From Ailanthus altissimus (lineage: Eukaryota > Streptophyta > Magnoliopsida > Sapindales > Simaroubaceae): 64,000 nucleotides of DNA. The notes beneath the pieces are model-generated. The model was given only the letters and a program-made list of their open reading frames with translations, was not told the origin of the DNA and did no database searches. The first letter of the stretch is position 1. Every line of letters begins with the position of its first letter. The stretch spans positions 10,327,501-10,391,500 of the forward strand of contig OX327711.1 in assembly GCA_946807835.1 (NCBI GenBank), in the 5' to 3' direction. The translations under genes and the position numbers were made by a program. Below are positions 26,774 through 39,244 of this stretch, in pieces.

Positions 26774-27079
26774 TGAGAACAAACAGGGAAGAAAACCCTC
26801 TGATTTTTTTTCTCTTTTTATTTTTGACACACTTAAAAAGAATACAAGGCAGACCCCTTTTTTATATCAAAGGTCTGAAAATAATTGCTAAAATTAAATT
26901 TTGAAAAAAAGGGAAAGAATAATCCACTAGATCTAAAATGAGCAATTATATCTTAATAAACAATTATATCCTAATCAATACAGCTGAAATAATAAAGGAC
27001 AACTAGATCCTAATCAATATAGCTGGAATAATAAAGAAATTAAATACAGTAAATCAAATAATTAACTTACACTCCAACA
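26774..27079 (-). repeat. 5' LTR of element A
   Basis: TGAGAACAAACAGGG to ACTCCAACA (plus-strand reading), adjacent to the tRNA-Met primer site on its left side. It lacks the inverted insertion present in the other LTR. Confidence 0.88.
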
Positions 27080-27084
27080 TAAAC

Positions 27085-30000
27085 TGCTAAAATCTAATTC
27101 ATCATCTGGTATTCCTAGTAACCTTCTTGCTCAAATAGGTAATGCATTCAGTGCCATTTCTTGTTCGAACATCACTCCATGGATTATTGGTTCTGGAGCT
27201 TCTGATCATACTACTAGTCTTTCTAAATTATTGTAGATAGTAGTTTTTCACCCATTATGGGAAAAGGTTTCATAAAACTCTCCGAGAATATTGTTCTTAA
27301 ATCTGTTCTCTATATTCCTAAACTAGCCTGTAATCTTTTATCTGTGAGAAAACTTTCAAAGGAGTCTAATTATCGTATTATCTTCTTTGATTCTCACTAT
27401 GAATTCCAAGACCAGAGTTCGGGGAAGAAGATTGGCAATGTTATAATAATAGATGGACTATATTACTTTGATGGTAACTCATCTAGTAATAAAAAAACTC
27501 AAGGTTTTAGTAGTGTCAGTTCTATCCATGTGTAAGAACAAATAATGCTTTGGCATTCTAGACTAGAACATCCTAGTTTTCAATATCTTAAATACTTGTT
27601 TCCCACTTTATTTAAGGGTTTTAGATTGTTCTAATTTTTAATGTGAAAGTTGTTATTTGTCTAAGAGTCATCATACAACTTATTTTTCAAAACCATATGT
27701 TCATTTAAAACCATTTTATTTAATTTATAGTGATATTTGAGGACTTTCAAAAATCATTACTATTTCTAAAACAAAATAGTTTGTTACATTTATTGACGAT
27801 CATATTTGATTATGCTAAATATATTTGATGAGTGAGAAATCTGAGATAGAAAATCTGTTTAAGGATTTTTATTTTTATAAAATGATTGAAACTTAGTTTC
27901 AAACAAAAATCAATATTTTTCTTACTGATAATGGAATTGAGTATTTTAATGAATACACGGGGATTTTTTTTAAAGGAAAATTGTATTCATCATCAATCTA
28001 CATGTGTGGATACCCTTCAATAAAATGGTATTGTTAAAAGAAAAAATAAGCACTTACTTGAAGTGGCTCGTGCTATAATGTTTTCAATTAATGTCTCAAA
28101 ATATATTTGGGGAGAAGCTGTTTTAACAGCTTTATATTTCTTTATATTTGATAAATAAGATGTCTACGCGTATTTTGAAATATAGCACACCTTTAGAGTG
28201 TTTCAAATTTTTTTTTTCTTTGTCCTGAATTTCCCACTAAATTTTTTTGACTACACTGTTTTTGTCCATATTCCCAGTTACTCTCGGTCTAAATTTGATC
28301 TAGGGCTGAGAAGTATATTTTCATTGGGCATGCTTTAAACAAAAAAGGGATATAAGTGTTATAATCCCCAGATCAAAAAATTTCATGTTAGTATGGATGT
28401 CTTTTACTTAGAAAATAAACTTTACTTCCACAAAAATTCTCTTCAGAGGGAGAAAGAAGGAATGGAAGACAATTTTGGAAATCTATCCGTTGTTCCATTA
28501 CCAAAAACTATATTGAATACTACTCTGACTTCGTCCTTTCTAAATCCTACAATTGTTTTCAAAAAATAAATTGAGAAATTTTTTGATAAAACCATTGGAA
28601 ATCCTAGTAAACAATTGCCAAACATTGATGTATCTTCAACAGGGGGAGAAACACTACAAACAGATTAAAGAAATCAAAACACTAAACTTTTAGTTTATAT
28701 TAGGAGGAGACCTCATCAAAAGAGTCGAGGCTCGTCTATGATTCTAGAACAGGATCAATCTCTAACTTCGAGAACTGCTACCTAGGATATTACAGGTATT
28801 TCTACTTTTAACTTAAATTTAATTCCTACTTTTAATATGCCATCAGACTTGGATTATCTTATAGCCTTTAAAAAGGAACCCGAACATGCACAAAATATCC
28901 AATTGCTAAATACCTATCTTATGAAAAGTTTCTCACCATCATAGGACTTTTTCCTAAAAAATCTCTCACCTGTTTGAAAATTAGCAGTTTTGGAAGATAT
29001 GAATGCTCTGAGAACAAGTGATACTTGAGAGATAGTGAACCTACCTAAAGAAAAAAAGATAGTAGGTTGTAAATGGGTTTTCAATGTAAAATACAAAGCT
29101 AATGGTAGTATAGAAATATATAAGGCGAAACTGGTTGCTAAGGGCTTACTCAGACTTATGGGATTGATTACTAGGAAACTTTTGCTCCTGTTGCTAAAAT
29201 AAGCTCAATTCGAGTTTTGTTGTCTTTAGTTGTGAATTTTAACTTCCCCTTACACTAGTTGGACGTAAAGAATGCCTTCCTAAACAGAGATTTAGGAGAG
29301 AAAGGTTCCATGAGTCTATCACTTGGATTTGAGAAGAGACTTGGACCTAATAAGGTCTGCAGACTGAGAAAGTCCCTATATGGCCTTGAACAATCTCTTA
29401 GAGCTAGGTTTAAGCATTTTAGAAAGGCTATAAAAAATGTGGCTACTGTCAAAGTCAGGCTGACCATATGATGTTTTACAAGCATAATAAGGAAGGTAAG
29501 GTTGCAATTCTAATTATTTATGTGGACGATATAATTCTAACTGGTAATGATATTGATGAACTAGAAAGACTAAAAAAGAAGCTGGCAACTGTCTTCAAAA
29601 TTAAGGACTTGGGCACATTGAAATACTTTCTTGGAATGAAATTTGCTAGGTTCAAGGAAGGTATTTTTGTCAATTAACGAAAATATGTTCTCGATTTACT
29701 TGGTGAGACGGGCCTAGTTGAGTGTAAGCCGATAAGATTTTAATTGAACCCAACCTAAAGTTACTGCTTGCCAAGGCTAAGAAAGTGCAAAATAGAAAGC
29801 AATATCAAAGGCTAGTTGAAAGATTAATTTACTTGTCTCATACACGTCATGACATAGCGTTTGCTGTTAGCAAAGTTAGTCAGTTTATGCATTCACCCGA
29901 ACCAAAACACTTAGATACAGTCTATAAGATTCTAAAATACCTAAAAGGAATTTTGGGAAAAGGCTTGATATTTAAAAAATGTAGAAATCTACAAGTTGAA

Positions 30001-30460
30001 ACATACATTGATGCAAATTAGAACTTCTAGCTACTGTACATTTGTTGGAAGCAACCTTGTTACTTGACAAAGCAAGAAACAAAATGTTGTTGCCAGGAGC
30101 AGTGCTGAAGTGGAATTCAGAGTAGTTGCTCATGGAATTTGTGAAGTTTTATAAATTAAGAGATTATTAAAGGATCTGAAGGTCTTGAATTATTTTCTTA
30201 TGAAGATCTATTGTGATAATAAAGCAGCGATCTCCATTGCCTATAATCTTTTTCTTTACGAAAAAACAAAATATGTAGAAGTGTATAAGCACTTTATCAA
30301 GGAGAAACTTGAAACTGGATTGATTTTCATGCCGAACGTTCTTACCGCAGAACAAATTACAGATGCGCATGCTAAAAAATTATCGAAGAAGCAATTTGAT
30401 GACTTATGGCAACCTGGCTATAGAAGATATCTTCAAACCAGCTTGAAGGGGAGTGTTGGA
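27085..30460 (+). pseudogene. Element B pol remnant (protease-integrase-RT-RNase H)
   Basis: Continues from the gag piece: PWIIGSGASDHTT (protease, the usual DSGA is GSGA), then 27257-27535 (VLYIPKLACNLLSVRKLSKE), then integrase remnants with a degraded core. RT pieces are at 29259-29677 (LDVKNAFLN, KSLYGLEQS, and the catalytic YVDDIILTG at about 29519) and the RNase H region at 29785-30466 (KLIYLSHTR-like, YCDNKAAISIA, AKKLSKKQFD). Numerous stops; not functional. Confidence 0.8.
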
Positions 30461-30751
30461 AAGTGAGGAAGCAGAGATTTGATTGTGATACAGCTGAATA
30501 TTATGAGATTTGATTAGTTATAAATAGTGTGATTTGGTCAATAATATAAAATAAGAAAGTTAATTATATGTAAAATAGGAAAACTAATTATATATAAAAT
30601 AGAAAAGTTAATTATTAACTACCTATTATAGGAGGATTTTTCTAATTCTTTGAGTTGTAATTTCCTCTATAAAAGGACCCTATGTAGCATTGTATGATGA
30701 GAGACAATACATAAAATTCTTCATTTAAAATTTCTCTCTTCTGAGTTTATA
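30454..30751 (+). repeat. Right LTR of element B
   Basis: Starts TGTTGGAAAGTGAGG directly after the polypurine tract and ends GAGTTTATA before the target duplication AGCAA. Slightly longer than the left LTR. Confidence 0.85.
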
Positions 30752-31108
30752 AGCAATGAAATGGATATCTAAATATTTTATCAAGAATATGAATGATTTG
30801 GCATTACCATAATCTATTTAATTGCACTTTTTGTAATGAAAATAAAGAAAAGAAAAATGAAGGTTGGAAAAGGAATTTGTATTTGCAACCAAATGAAAAA
30901 AGCACATGATTATCCAATGTCTATTCATCACAACAAGTATATATAAATATGTATAAATTAAATGACCAATAAGGTAAATATATCTACAATTGTTACTTCT
31001 ATCAGAAATAGTACGTTGAAATCGTCATGAAGCATATAAATTAACTAAATTGTAGAAAAGATAATAAAAGCAGCTGCAGTTAGAGAGCTACTAGAAACTA
31101 ATTAATAC

Positions 31109-31221
31109 CTCTATAACCAGTTCGCATGTTGTAGCGGAAGACTTTTAACCTTGTTTTTCAACTGATGTAAAACCCAAAATGCCTCTTCCCATTGTTTTCC
31201 CTTAACACAAGCATTTAAGAC
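31109..31221 (-). pseudogene. PPR pseudogene exon 5, stranded between two retrotransposon clusters
   Basis: Reads VLNACVKGKQWEEAFWVLHQ LK, then shifts frame to SSATTCELVIE before donor GAG|gtatta at 31109. Upstream of GTCTTAAATGC the expected AG acceptor is missing (tttgcttg), another sign of decay. The exon lies 350 bp right of element B and 300 bp left of the inverted LTR at 31522. Confidence 0.7.
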
Positions 31222-31521
31222 CAAGCAAAGACAAGAAATATATAAATGCTAAATATATCCCATATTAAAAGTATATCAACTAAACTATATAAAGATAATT
31301 ATTCAATTTCTATACTTGTTAGCTCTAGACCAAAAATTTCTAATGTATAATGCCTGAATATCTAGAGAATTACTATAGTTTGTTCACTTTTTAAATAAGC
31401 ATTTCAGGGCACAAACCCATCCTCACAAAGGAGTAAACATTAATTGGAAAATGGAAAGAACTAGAGTGATGATCAATGAGAGATTTTTAATTTTGCAGAA
31501 TCAACCAGAGGACCAGGGAAC

Positions 31522-32103
31522 TGTTGTGTTCAAAATGGAATTAGCAATGTTACTAATTATTTACGGAATAAAATTTTCAGATAATCGAAATACAACCAAT
31601 CAATAATTCTAGCAATGGAAAATAATATCACAACGAGACAACTAACCAAACAATCATCCAATATAATATGCAAAATAGAAAGAACACTAAATTTAACAAG
31701 GTTTGGTAATGTTACTTATGTCCTCGGGCGCCGCTGGAACAAATCATTATTTTCAAAGAGAAATTATAAATTTTTGGGGCCACAATACAAATTCCAAACT
31801 ATTGGGTCAAATTACAAATACCTAAATAATAGAGCTAATACTGTAATTACCTAAACAGTAAGGTATTACTACAAATGCCTAAAAACAAGAGAAAAAAATT
31901 AAACTATTAAAACTTTAGAGGCTTATATGTAAAACCCTTGAACTATAAGGTTCTCATTGAGAGATCCTACAAATTGAGGAGAGAGAAGAGAATTCAAAGG
32001 GACAACAAATAACCAAAAGGGTTTTATCTGATATAAGTCCAACCAAACTACCCCATGCTATCTCCAACCAATGTGGGATTGGCATATAAGCCAAATTTCA
32101 ACA
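31522..32103 (-). repeat. LTR of the D/E copia family, minus orientation
   Basis: On the minus strand starts TGTTGAAATTTGGCTTATAT and ends GAACACAACA. Aligns over its full length with the plus-strand LTR at 41122-41729 (shared blocks such as gccaatcccacattgg and ttcaatttgtaggatct). It contains the R-region-like string ccttatagttc. Confidence 0.85.
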
Positions 32104-32824
32104 AATTCAAAACGTACACCCAAGTTCTTTTGGAAAAGTCATCAACAAAAATAACATAATAGCGCATACCTCCAACAGATGTAATCTGAGAAGGTCCCTA
32201 CATATCTGAGTGAATATAATTAATAATACCCTCGGTATTATAAATAGTAATGCTAAACTTCACTCTCTTCTGTTTTCCCAGAACACAATGTTCACAAAAG
32301 TTTTTCTTGCAGGTCTTTGTACCTTTCAATAAGGCTTTCTCACCTATATGCCCTAACCGTATATGCCTTTATTTCATTTTTGAAGGTTTTCTCTAATTTT
32401 AATAAATCAACAATTAATTTATTGAACTCGTACCTAGTCTTTACTGAAGACGAAACAATCTCTTCAACAGATATAGTCATTTCTCATTGCTTTTCTTCAT
32501 ATATTTATTCTCTAGGGTTTTCCATAATGTATTGGCTGATTTCTCTCTGATGAACAGATACTTCTGCTCTCTACACAGATAAGAATGAATTAATCCACAA
32601 GCTTTTACATTAAGCTTATTCTAGTCTATCTCCTTAATATCTTATGATTTTATTTTTTCCAGAACTATATCCAAATCTTGCTGACACAATCCGTCCAAAA
32701 CCTCACTCTGCCATAAGTTGAAATTATTTTTGCCATCAAAATTTTTCATATCTATTTTTGCACTTATCACTATCACTGTCACAGTCTTCGTCGATATAGA
32801 TGATGTCATAGCTACCTCACACAA
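32104..32824 (-). pseudogene. Copia fragment E (gag start and integrase piece), minus strand
   Basis: Minus strand: Gag N-terminus at 32824-32642 (KIDMKNFDGKNNFNLWQSEV, the usual copia Gag start), further gag remnants, then an integrase piece at about 32345-32110 (CEHCVLGKQKRVKFS, GGMRYYVIFVDDFSKRTWVY) running straight into the LTR start. Protease, RT and RNase H are missing: internal deletion. Confidence 0.75.
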
Positions 32825-32939
32825 ATGAGATCAATACCCAATATCATAAATAGTCAAACTCCACCAAACAGTTATATCTAACAATTAGCAATCTAAATTC
32901 AATAACCTAGAATAGTAGTAAGTGCTCAACAGAAAATAA

Positions 32940-33371
32940 CCACTCACTGTCCTAAACTTATTTTTGATTATGATTCTATACGTGTATTTGGTTCCACTGC
33001 ATATTATTATGTGAAAGAATCAAAGTTAAATTCTAGAGCCAAAAAAGTATTTTTTTTGGAATTTTCTTCAGGAGTGAAAAGATATCATTTTTGGTGTTCG
33101 AGTTCGAGGAAGATTGTATCTAGTAGAGATGTAACATTTGATGAGTCTTCTATGTTGAAGAAATCAAAAAACCAGACTACAGTGAATAATACTCCGCAAC
33201 AGGTGGAGTATACTTAGCAGCAGATGGAGTTGAAAACAACTACATTGAATCAAATTAGATCTGTTGAGACAGATAATGGTACTCATATGACAGAGAAGGT
33301 TTTGAAAGATGATGGAGAAGGTTCTACTCAGGAATCTCCATAGCAATAAGAATCTATTGCAGTTAATAGGC
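32940..33371 (+). pseudogene. Copia element D: integrase C-terminal region, left of insertion C
   Basis: Plus strand: RVFGSTAYYYVKESKLNSRA then SGVKRYHFWCSSSRKIVSSR DVTFDESSML, typical of the copia integrase C-terminus. Reading continues after element C at 39245 (AVNR|TRCEIRRPARF). Contains stops. Confidence 0.8.
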
Positions 33372-33516
33372 TGTGAAAATGCTTGTATTATGGTTGTAAT
33401 TTAGTTGTAAAGAGATAGCTTTACAATTAGACAAATATGGCTTAGGGCTATATATATACTTGTATTATGTTCAATGCTTAAATAAGAAAGTATCTCATTT
33501 CTAAATTTTTTCTACA
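33372..33516 (+). repeat. Left LTR of element C
   Basis: TGTGAAAATGCTTG to TCTACA, containing ggcttagggctatatatata (TATA region). About 10% different from the right LTR by eye. Confidence 0.88.
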
Positions 33517-33784
33517 TGGTATCAGAGCCAACTCTTAGCTTCTAACATGTGACGTTTTTCAGCATACTGCCTATTCATTTTTCAACAGATTACCAGTCTA
33601 ATTTTTGGCCACTGTGCACTTTTTTTTTTGGTGGCCGTGACCTTAGAAGGTTTTCGCCAATAAGACCAAAGTAATCATCGTAGGACGCATCACCAGACGC
33701 GCCAGTAACAGTAACCATCTCCGACGACCGCATTATTTTCCAGCGGTTGTACAGTTTTTGGCCACCTCCGTTGTTTACGCTCAA

Positions 33785-35290
33785 AATATAACGCGGCTAT
33801 CGCAGTATAGATTGAGGTGTCGATCCCACGAGGAAGCTCTTGGCAAAATAGGTTTATGAAGTAAAATATTAAAGTAGTAGCAAAGGATAAAATTAATTGA
33901 TTTAAGTGGATGAGATAGGATTGTCTATGATTTGAAGGAAATATCTTATGATAATTCAAACAAGGCTTCGAGAATCACAATTATGCTTTATAAATCTACT
34001 CTACACTTTGATTCAATGCTTATAACTCAATTGAAAGTTTCACATCCCAAACAATCAATTGGAAGATAGGAAAATATAGCACATTTGATAACACATGTAT
34101 TTGACGTAATTAAACTCTTTGCAAGCATTAACATACATCATGTTCATTTATACAAGTTATCTAAGATCGACAATATATCACTTTGACAATATTGCAGTAA
34201 AAGATCAACTTGAATATTAAACATTTATTGCCCTTATATGTTATCCAAGATCGACAATATATCAATTTGACAATACTGTAGTAAAAGATTAACATATAAA
34301 ACAATGTCACCAGTAACAATTATAGTTCACCAAGAATCACATAAGAAAAGCATGACTGAACTTATATGAGACATGAGAATTATAATCTCTGGATTATAGA
34401 AAATAGAATAGATAAGAGTTTAATCAAAACCAAACTTACAACATTTGTAGCTCTTGACACCGAATCAAAGCATAGAAGTAGATTTATTATACATAAAAGT
34501 TCATCTCTTAGCCTTGCCAAGAACTCTAGCCTAAATTACAATACATGTTAATGAGAAAAAAATAAGAGAGAATTATCTAATATTAAAAACATCCTAAGTG
34601 TCTCCTTATATAGGCAATGAATGGACATATGTCATGGATGACATCAATCTTCAATAATTTTAAGCCAATAACTCATTTATCCACTTGCAGCACATTTTTG
34701 ATAATGTAAATGACCGATTTAGCTTTTACAGGCGACATGAAAGTTGTATAATTTTGACTCTACTTTCCATAGGCACCAATTTCATGCAAATTGGATGAGT
34801 ATCCAATGAGATATGAGCAAAATTCCAAAGATACATCAGCATTCGGCCAACAACCATTTTACCCACTTGCAATGCGATTTGGTCCATGATAACGGTTGAT
34901 TTGGAATTTACCATCAACATACGAGCTGTTGATAGTTAAGTCAGCAATTCAAAGCTTCAAGAATTATACCAATTGAGTACGTATTTTGTGAGATACGGTC
35001 CAAATACATGAGTTGGGTCAAGCTGGGCAGGAGTTGTAGTCCGATTCTGTTGTATCTCAATTTTTTGGCCCATAACATGTTGGATTTGGCTTTTCCACTA
35101 TTCTTCAAATTTGTGTAAGATTGAGTCATGTTGCACCAGGTTCAATAATTTCTTCATTTTGATTTCTACATTGAGAGTTATGCCCATTTTACCTAAACCT
35201 GTCCAAATAACATTCATTAATCACAATTTAAGGAGAACACTTTATTTCAAACTAAAAATATAGAAAATATTAAAATTAGTGACATTAAAT
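33785..35290. mobile_element. Unassigned insert in the leader of element C
   Basis: AT-rich DNA without coding content interrupts the GC-richer leader of C. It begins near the motif gaggtgtcgatcccacgagg (33811), which recurs at 63871 near the right edge of the window. Contains an 84-bp spaced direct repeat (34156-34293). Ends are approximate and no target duplication was found; family unknown. Confidence 0.45.
34156..34293. repeat. Two-copy direct repeat, period 84 bp
   Basis: gttatctaagatcgacaata (34156) and gttatccaagatcgacaata (34240). Each continues with similar atatca-tttgacaata-tg-agtaaaagat-aac for about 54 bases, then diverges. Confidence 0.7.
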
Positions 35291-35803
35291 GGTGATTGAA
35301 TCTCTTAACAACCTGTATTTTTATGTGTTCATCATCCGTTGACCTCGAAAGGTGCCAAAAATCAGAGCTGCAGCAGTGGCTCTCTCCCTGGACGTCGGAC
35401 GCGCCTCCATATGTCGGTAACAACCCAAATTTTTGGTGATCTTTCACCGCCGATCTGTACTTTTTTGGCGCACATGAAATCTCAGTGCCAATGTCATCGG
35501 ACTCAAACGAAGCCGGTGACCCCAACTACAGCAGCCGTGCACTCACTAGTTGCCGGATGTGCCTCCACGCTCTGTATCTCCTCCACCATCATTTGGCCGT
35601 TGATCTCCTCCTTCGATGAGCGTGAGTTCTCACCGCTGGTGCCAACAGATTCAGGTAATGTCAGCAAACTAAATCCTTGTCATCCGACTAGTTACTGTTG
35701 CCATCGCTGTCACCGTCACTAGAAACAACCACTGTATTGCTGAAAAATGGCTTCTAGATTGTAGAACTTTTCAATTATTTTTCTCCTTCATCCTGTGAGC
35801 AAA

Positions 35804-38800
35804 TATGACTACTATTGAGAATTCTAAAACAAACAGACACCTTTCATTAGTGACTCTCACCAGTGTTGAATTAGAAAACTATCTTAAATACCAAGCGACT
35901 AAGCAGTCTACTTCTTCCGCTGCCCCCATTGCACATATTGGTAATTCGATCGCTTGTCTTACTCAGCCTCCTTCTTTAGGACCTTGGATCCTTAATTCTA
36001 GTGCCTATGACCATATTTCTGGTAACCTATAATTACTTTATCATATTTCTACATCCAGATTATTGCCATCTGTCACCCTAGTTAATGGATCCACAACAAC
36101 TGCTTAAGAAGTTGATCAAGCACATCCTTTTTCTTCCTTACCTTTATAATCTATTCTTTATATACTGTATTGTCTTTTTAATCTTATTTTTGTTAGTAAG
36201 CTTACTCGCTCTTTAAACTGTATAATCACCTTTGTCAATGACTCTGTTCTTATCCAGGATCGCAGTATAGAAAAGACAGTTAGGGTAGGTCGTGAGTCAC
36301 AGAGGCTCTATCATTTGAGTATTCCTCAATCATCTGTTGCATGCAATGTCACTGAATCACCAGAACTTCTTCATAATCATTTGGGACATCCAAATCTGTT
36401 AAAGCTTCGAAAAATGGTTCTAGGCCTCTCTAGTCTACCGCCTTTTAATTGTGAGTCTTATCAGCTTAAAAACTCTCATAGATCATTTTCAAAGCGTGTT
36501 AATAATCGAGCTACATCCCTTTGTACATTAGTTCATTATGATGTTTGGGGTCCTAGTTGAGTCTCCTCTGTTTTAAGTTTTAAATAGTTTGTTATATTTA
36601 TTGATGATTATTTGCATTGCACTTGAATAATTTTTTATAAAAGATCGCTCTAAATTATTTTTCATCTTTGAGTCTTTTTGTGCTGAAATTAAAATGCAAT
36701 TCTCCACTACTATCCGTATATTGCGTAGTGATAATGCACATGAATACTTTTCTACTCATTTTACTAAAGTTATGTCTTCTCAGGGCATCTTACATCAGTC
36801 TTCCTGTGTCTATGCTCTACAACAAAATAGAGTTGCTGAGCGTAAGAATATACATCTCATTGAAACTGCTCGAACATTACTTCTATATCATAATGTTCCT
36901 CTTCGTTTTTGGGGGGATGCTGTTCTTACTGCTTGTTTTTTAATAAATCGAATACCCTCGTCCATGTGACAACATCAAGTCCCTTATTCTATTCTGTATC
37001 CTGATCAACCATAATTTTCTCTTCTGCCACATGTCTTTGGCTGCACATGTTTTATCCATGTCTTCTCTTCTGGTTAAGATAAATTATTTGCTCGGTCCAT
37101 CAAATGTATTTTTCTTGGGTACTTACATCTTTAGAAAGAATATAAGTGTTATTCTCCTGACACTAGACGTCATTTTATTTCTGTTGATGCCACATTTTTT
37201 GAGTCTTCCTCTCTTTTCTTCCTCTACTACAAAACATGTCAATCACAGAGGCTCTTCCAATTCTTTATATTATTCCTCATCCTGAGTCAAGCACTGAACT
37301 TGTTCCTATCCCACAATATGATCCTCCTCTCGAGGATTCTCTTTTTTTGGTTAATGAGAGTCTTGTTCCCTTTTCTCCTACAGGTGATGACAGTGATACT
37401 GCTCCTGTAGCACTTTAGGTTCCTATCAACTCACTTCCTGCTCCCGATTACTCTCCTATTGAGGTCCTACCACATACTGACCAATTTTCCATTGCTGTCC
37501 GAAAAGGTATACGCTCCACTCGTAATCCTCATCTTATATACAATTTTCTTAGTTATCATCAATTGTCTTTACCATATTATGCTTTTGTGTCAAATTTATC
37601 CTCTGTCTCCGTCTCTACCACTCTTCGTGATGCTCTTTCTCATTCTGAGTGGTGTCAAGCAATGGTTGAAAAAATGGCTGCTTTGCACAATAATGGTACA
37701 TAAGAATTAGTCCAATTACCCTCCGGCAATTCTACTGTTGGTTGTCATTGGGTTTATAATGTCAAGTTTACACCTGATGGTCAGGTTGATCGGTTGAAAG
37801 TAAGGTTAGTTGTCAAAGAGTATACACAGACTTACGGCCTAGATTATTCTGACACCTTCTCTCTTGTGGCTAAAATGTCATCTGTTTGATTGTTTTTATC
37901 TATGATTGCTATTTGTCAATGGCTTTTGTACCAACTTGACATCAAGAATGCCTTTCTCTATTGAGAGCTTCAAGAAGAAATCTATATGGAGCAACCATCT
38001 GGTTTTGTTGCTCAGAGGAAGTCTGGTTTGGTATGTAAACTTCGTCGTTCATTGTATAGTTTAAAACAATCTCCTCGTGGCTAGTTTGGTAGTTTCAGCA
38101 CTATTATCAAGGAGTTTGACATGATTTAAAGTCAGTCAGATCACTATGTTTTCTATAAGCATACACCACAAAGCTAATGCATATATCTGATAGTCTATGT
38201 TAATGATATTGTCATTACAAGAAATGATCAAGATGATATTAAGCAATTAAAAAAACACTTATTTGATCATTTTCAGACTAAAAATTTAGGATTACTCAGA
38301 TACTTCCTTAGTATTAAGGTTGCTCAGTCTAGCTCTGGAATTGTTATTTCTTAGGGATGATGGATTGCCAACCATAGACACTCCCATGGATTCTAACATA
38401 AGCTTCTACCTGAACATGGGGAGCTTATTATAGATCCTAAGAGATATCAGAGACTAGTTGGTAAACTTAATTATCTCACTTCCTGATTAGTGTTGTCAGT
38501 CAATTTCTACAGTCTCCATGTGACAGTCATTGAAATGTGGTTATCCAAATTCTATGATATATTAAGAATGCACCAGGTAAAGGTTTACTATATGAGAATA
38601 AAGGCCATACACAGATTGTTGGAATTTCAGATGTCGATTGGGTAGGTTCTCCACCACATAGACATTTTACCACTGCATATTGTGTTCTTGTTAGAGGAAA
38701 GCTTGTATCTTGAAAAAGTAAGAAGCAAGCTGTTATTGCTAAGTTAAGTGCAGAAGCATAATATCGGGCAATGGCTTTAGCAACATGTGAACTTATATGG

Positions 38801-39095
38801 TTGAAACAATTAATCCAAGAATTAAAATTTACAGATATATCATAGATAAAGTTACTTTGTGATAATCAAGCTGTCCTCCATATTTCATGCAATCTAGTGT
38901 TTCATGAAAGAACTAAACATATAAAGATTAATTATCACTTTATTTGAGAAAAGATTCTATGTGGCATTATTTCTACCAATTATGTTAGCTCAAACGATCA
39001 ATTAGCAAATGTCCTTACTAAATCTCTGAGGGGGCCTATAATTGATTTTATTTGTAACAAGCTTGAAGCGTATGATGTATATGCTCCAACTTAAG
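35804..39095 (+). pseudogene. Element C gag-pol (internally deleted)
   Basis: ATG at 35804 (MTTIENSKTN...) runs after about 20 codons into VELENYLKYQATKQ and the protease WILNSSAYDHISGN (DSGA lost), so nearly all of gag is deleted. Integrase: HNHLGHPNLLKLRKMV, later NRVAERKNIHLIETARTLLL. RT about 37710-38310 (LDIKNAFL, SLYSLKQSPRG); the catalytic site reads YVNDIVIT instead of YVDD. RNase H about 38440-39060 (AEA*YRAMALATCELIWLKQ). Many stops. Confidence 0.8.
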
Positions 39096-39101
39096 GGGGA
39101 G

Positions 39102-39244
39102 TGTGGAAATGCTTGTATTATGATTGTAATCTAGTTGTAAAGATAGCTTTACAACTAGACAAAAGTGGCTTAGGGCTATATATATACTTGTATTATGTTC
39201 AATGCTTAAATAATAAAGTCTCTTATTTCTCAATTGTTTCTACA
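39102..39244 (+). repeat. Right LTR of element C
   Basis: TGTGGAAATGCTTG to TTTCTACA, directly after the purine tract. Confidence 0.88.

Larger units (their letters stand above)
22195..27079 (-). mobile_element. Ty1/copia LTR retrotransposon A, nested in element B
   Basis: Bounded by LTRs reading TGAGAACAAAC...CTCCAACA on the plus strand and by the perfect duplication TAAAC (22190-22194, 27080-27084). On the minus strand the primer site TGGTATCAGAGC (26773-26762) follows the 5' LTR, and the polypurine tract TTTGAGGGGGAG (near 22581-22570) precedes the 3' LTR. It reads gag-protease-integrase-RT-RNase H. Younger than B because it interrupts B. Confidence 0.92.
21389..30751 (+). mobile_element. 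Ty1/copia LTR retrotransposon B (host of nested element A)
   Basis: Both LTRs start TGTTGGAAAGT. The 5-bp target duplication AGCAA is seen at 21384-21388 and 30752-30756. A primer site (ttgtatcagagcc, tRNA-Met type) follows the left LTR; the polypurine tract gaaggggag precedes the right LTR. Internal order is gag, protease, integrase, RT, RNase H (copia order), but with many stops and frameshifts and most of gag missing. The element sits in an intron of the PPR pseudogene. Removing element A restores continuous B coding sequence across 22194/27080. Confidence 0.9.
33372..39244 (+). mobile_element. Ty1/copia LTR retrotransposon C, nested in element D
   Basis: Short LTRs of 145 and 143 bp, primer site TGGTATCAGAGCC at 33517-33529 and polypurine tract aagggggag at 39093-39101. 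The target duplication is imperfect: TAGGC (33367-33371) against TAGGA (39245-39249). Removing C joins the integrase and RT of D in frame. Confidence 0.9.

Noticed and set aside
35339..35722. 127-codon frame rich in serine/threonine/proline in the element C leader
   Set aside because: Precedes the Gag start codon, overlaps a minus-strand frame of similar quality and lacks any family block; leader sequence.
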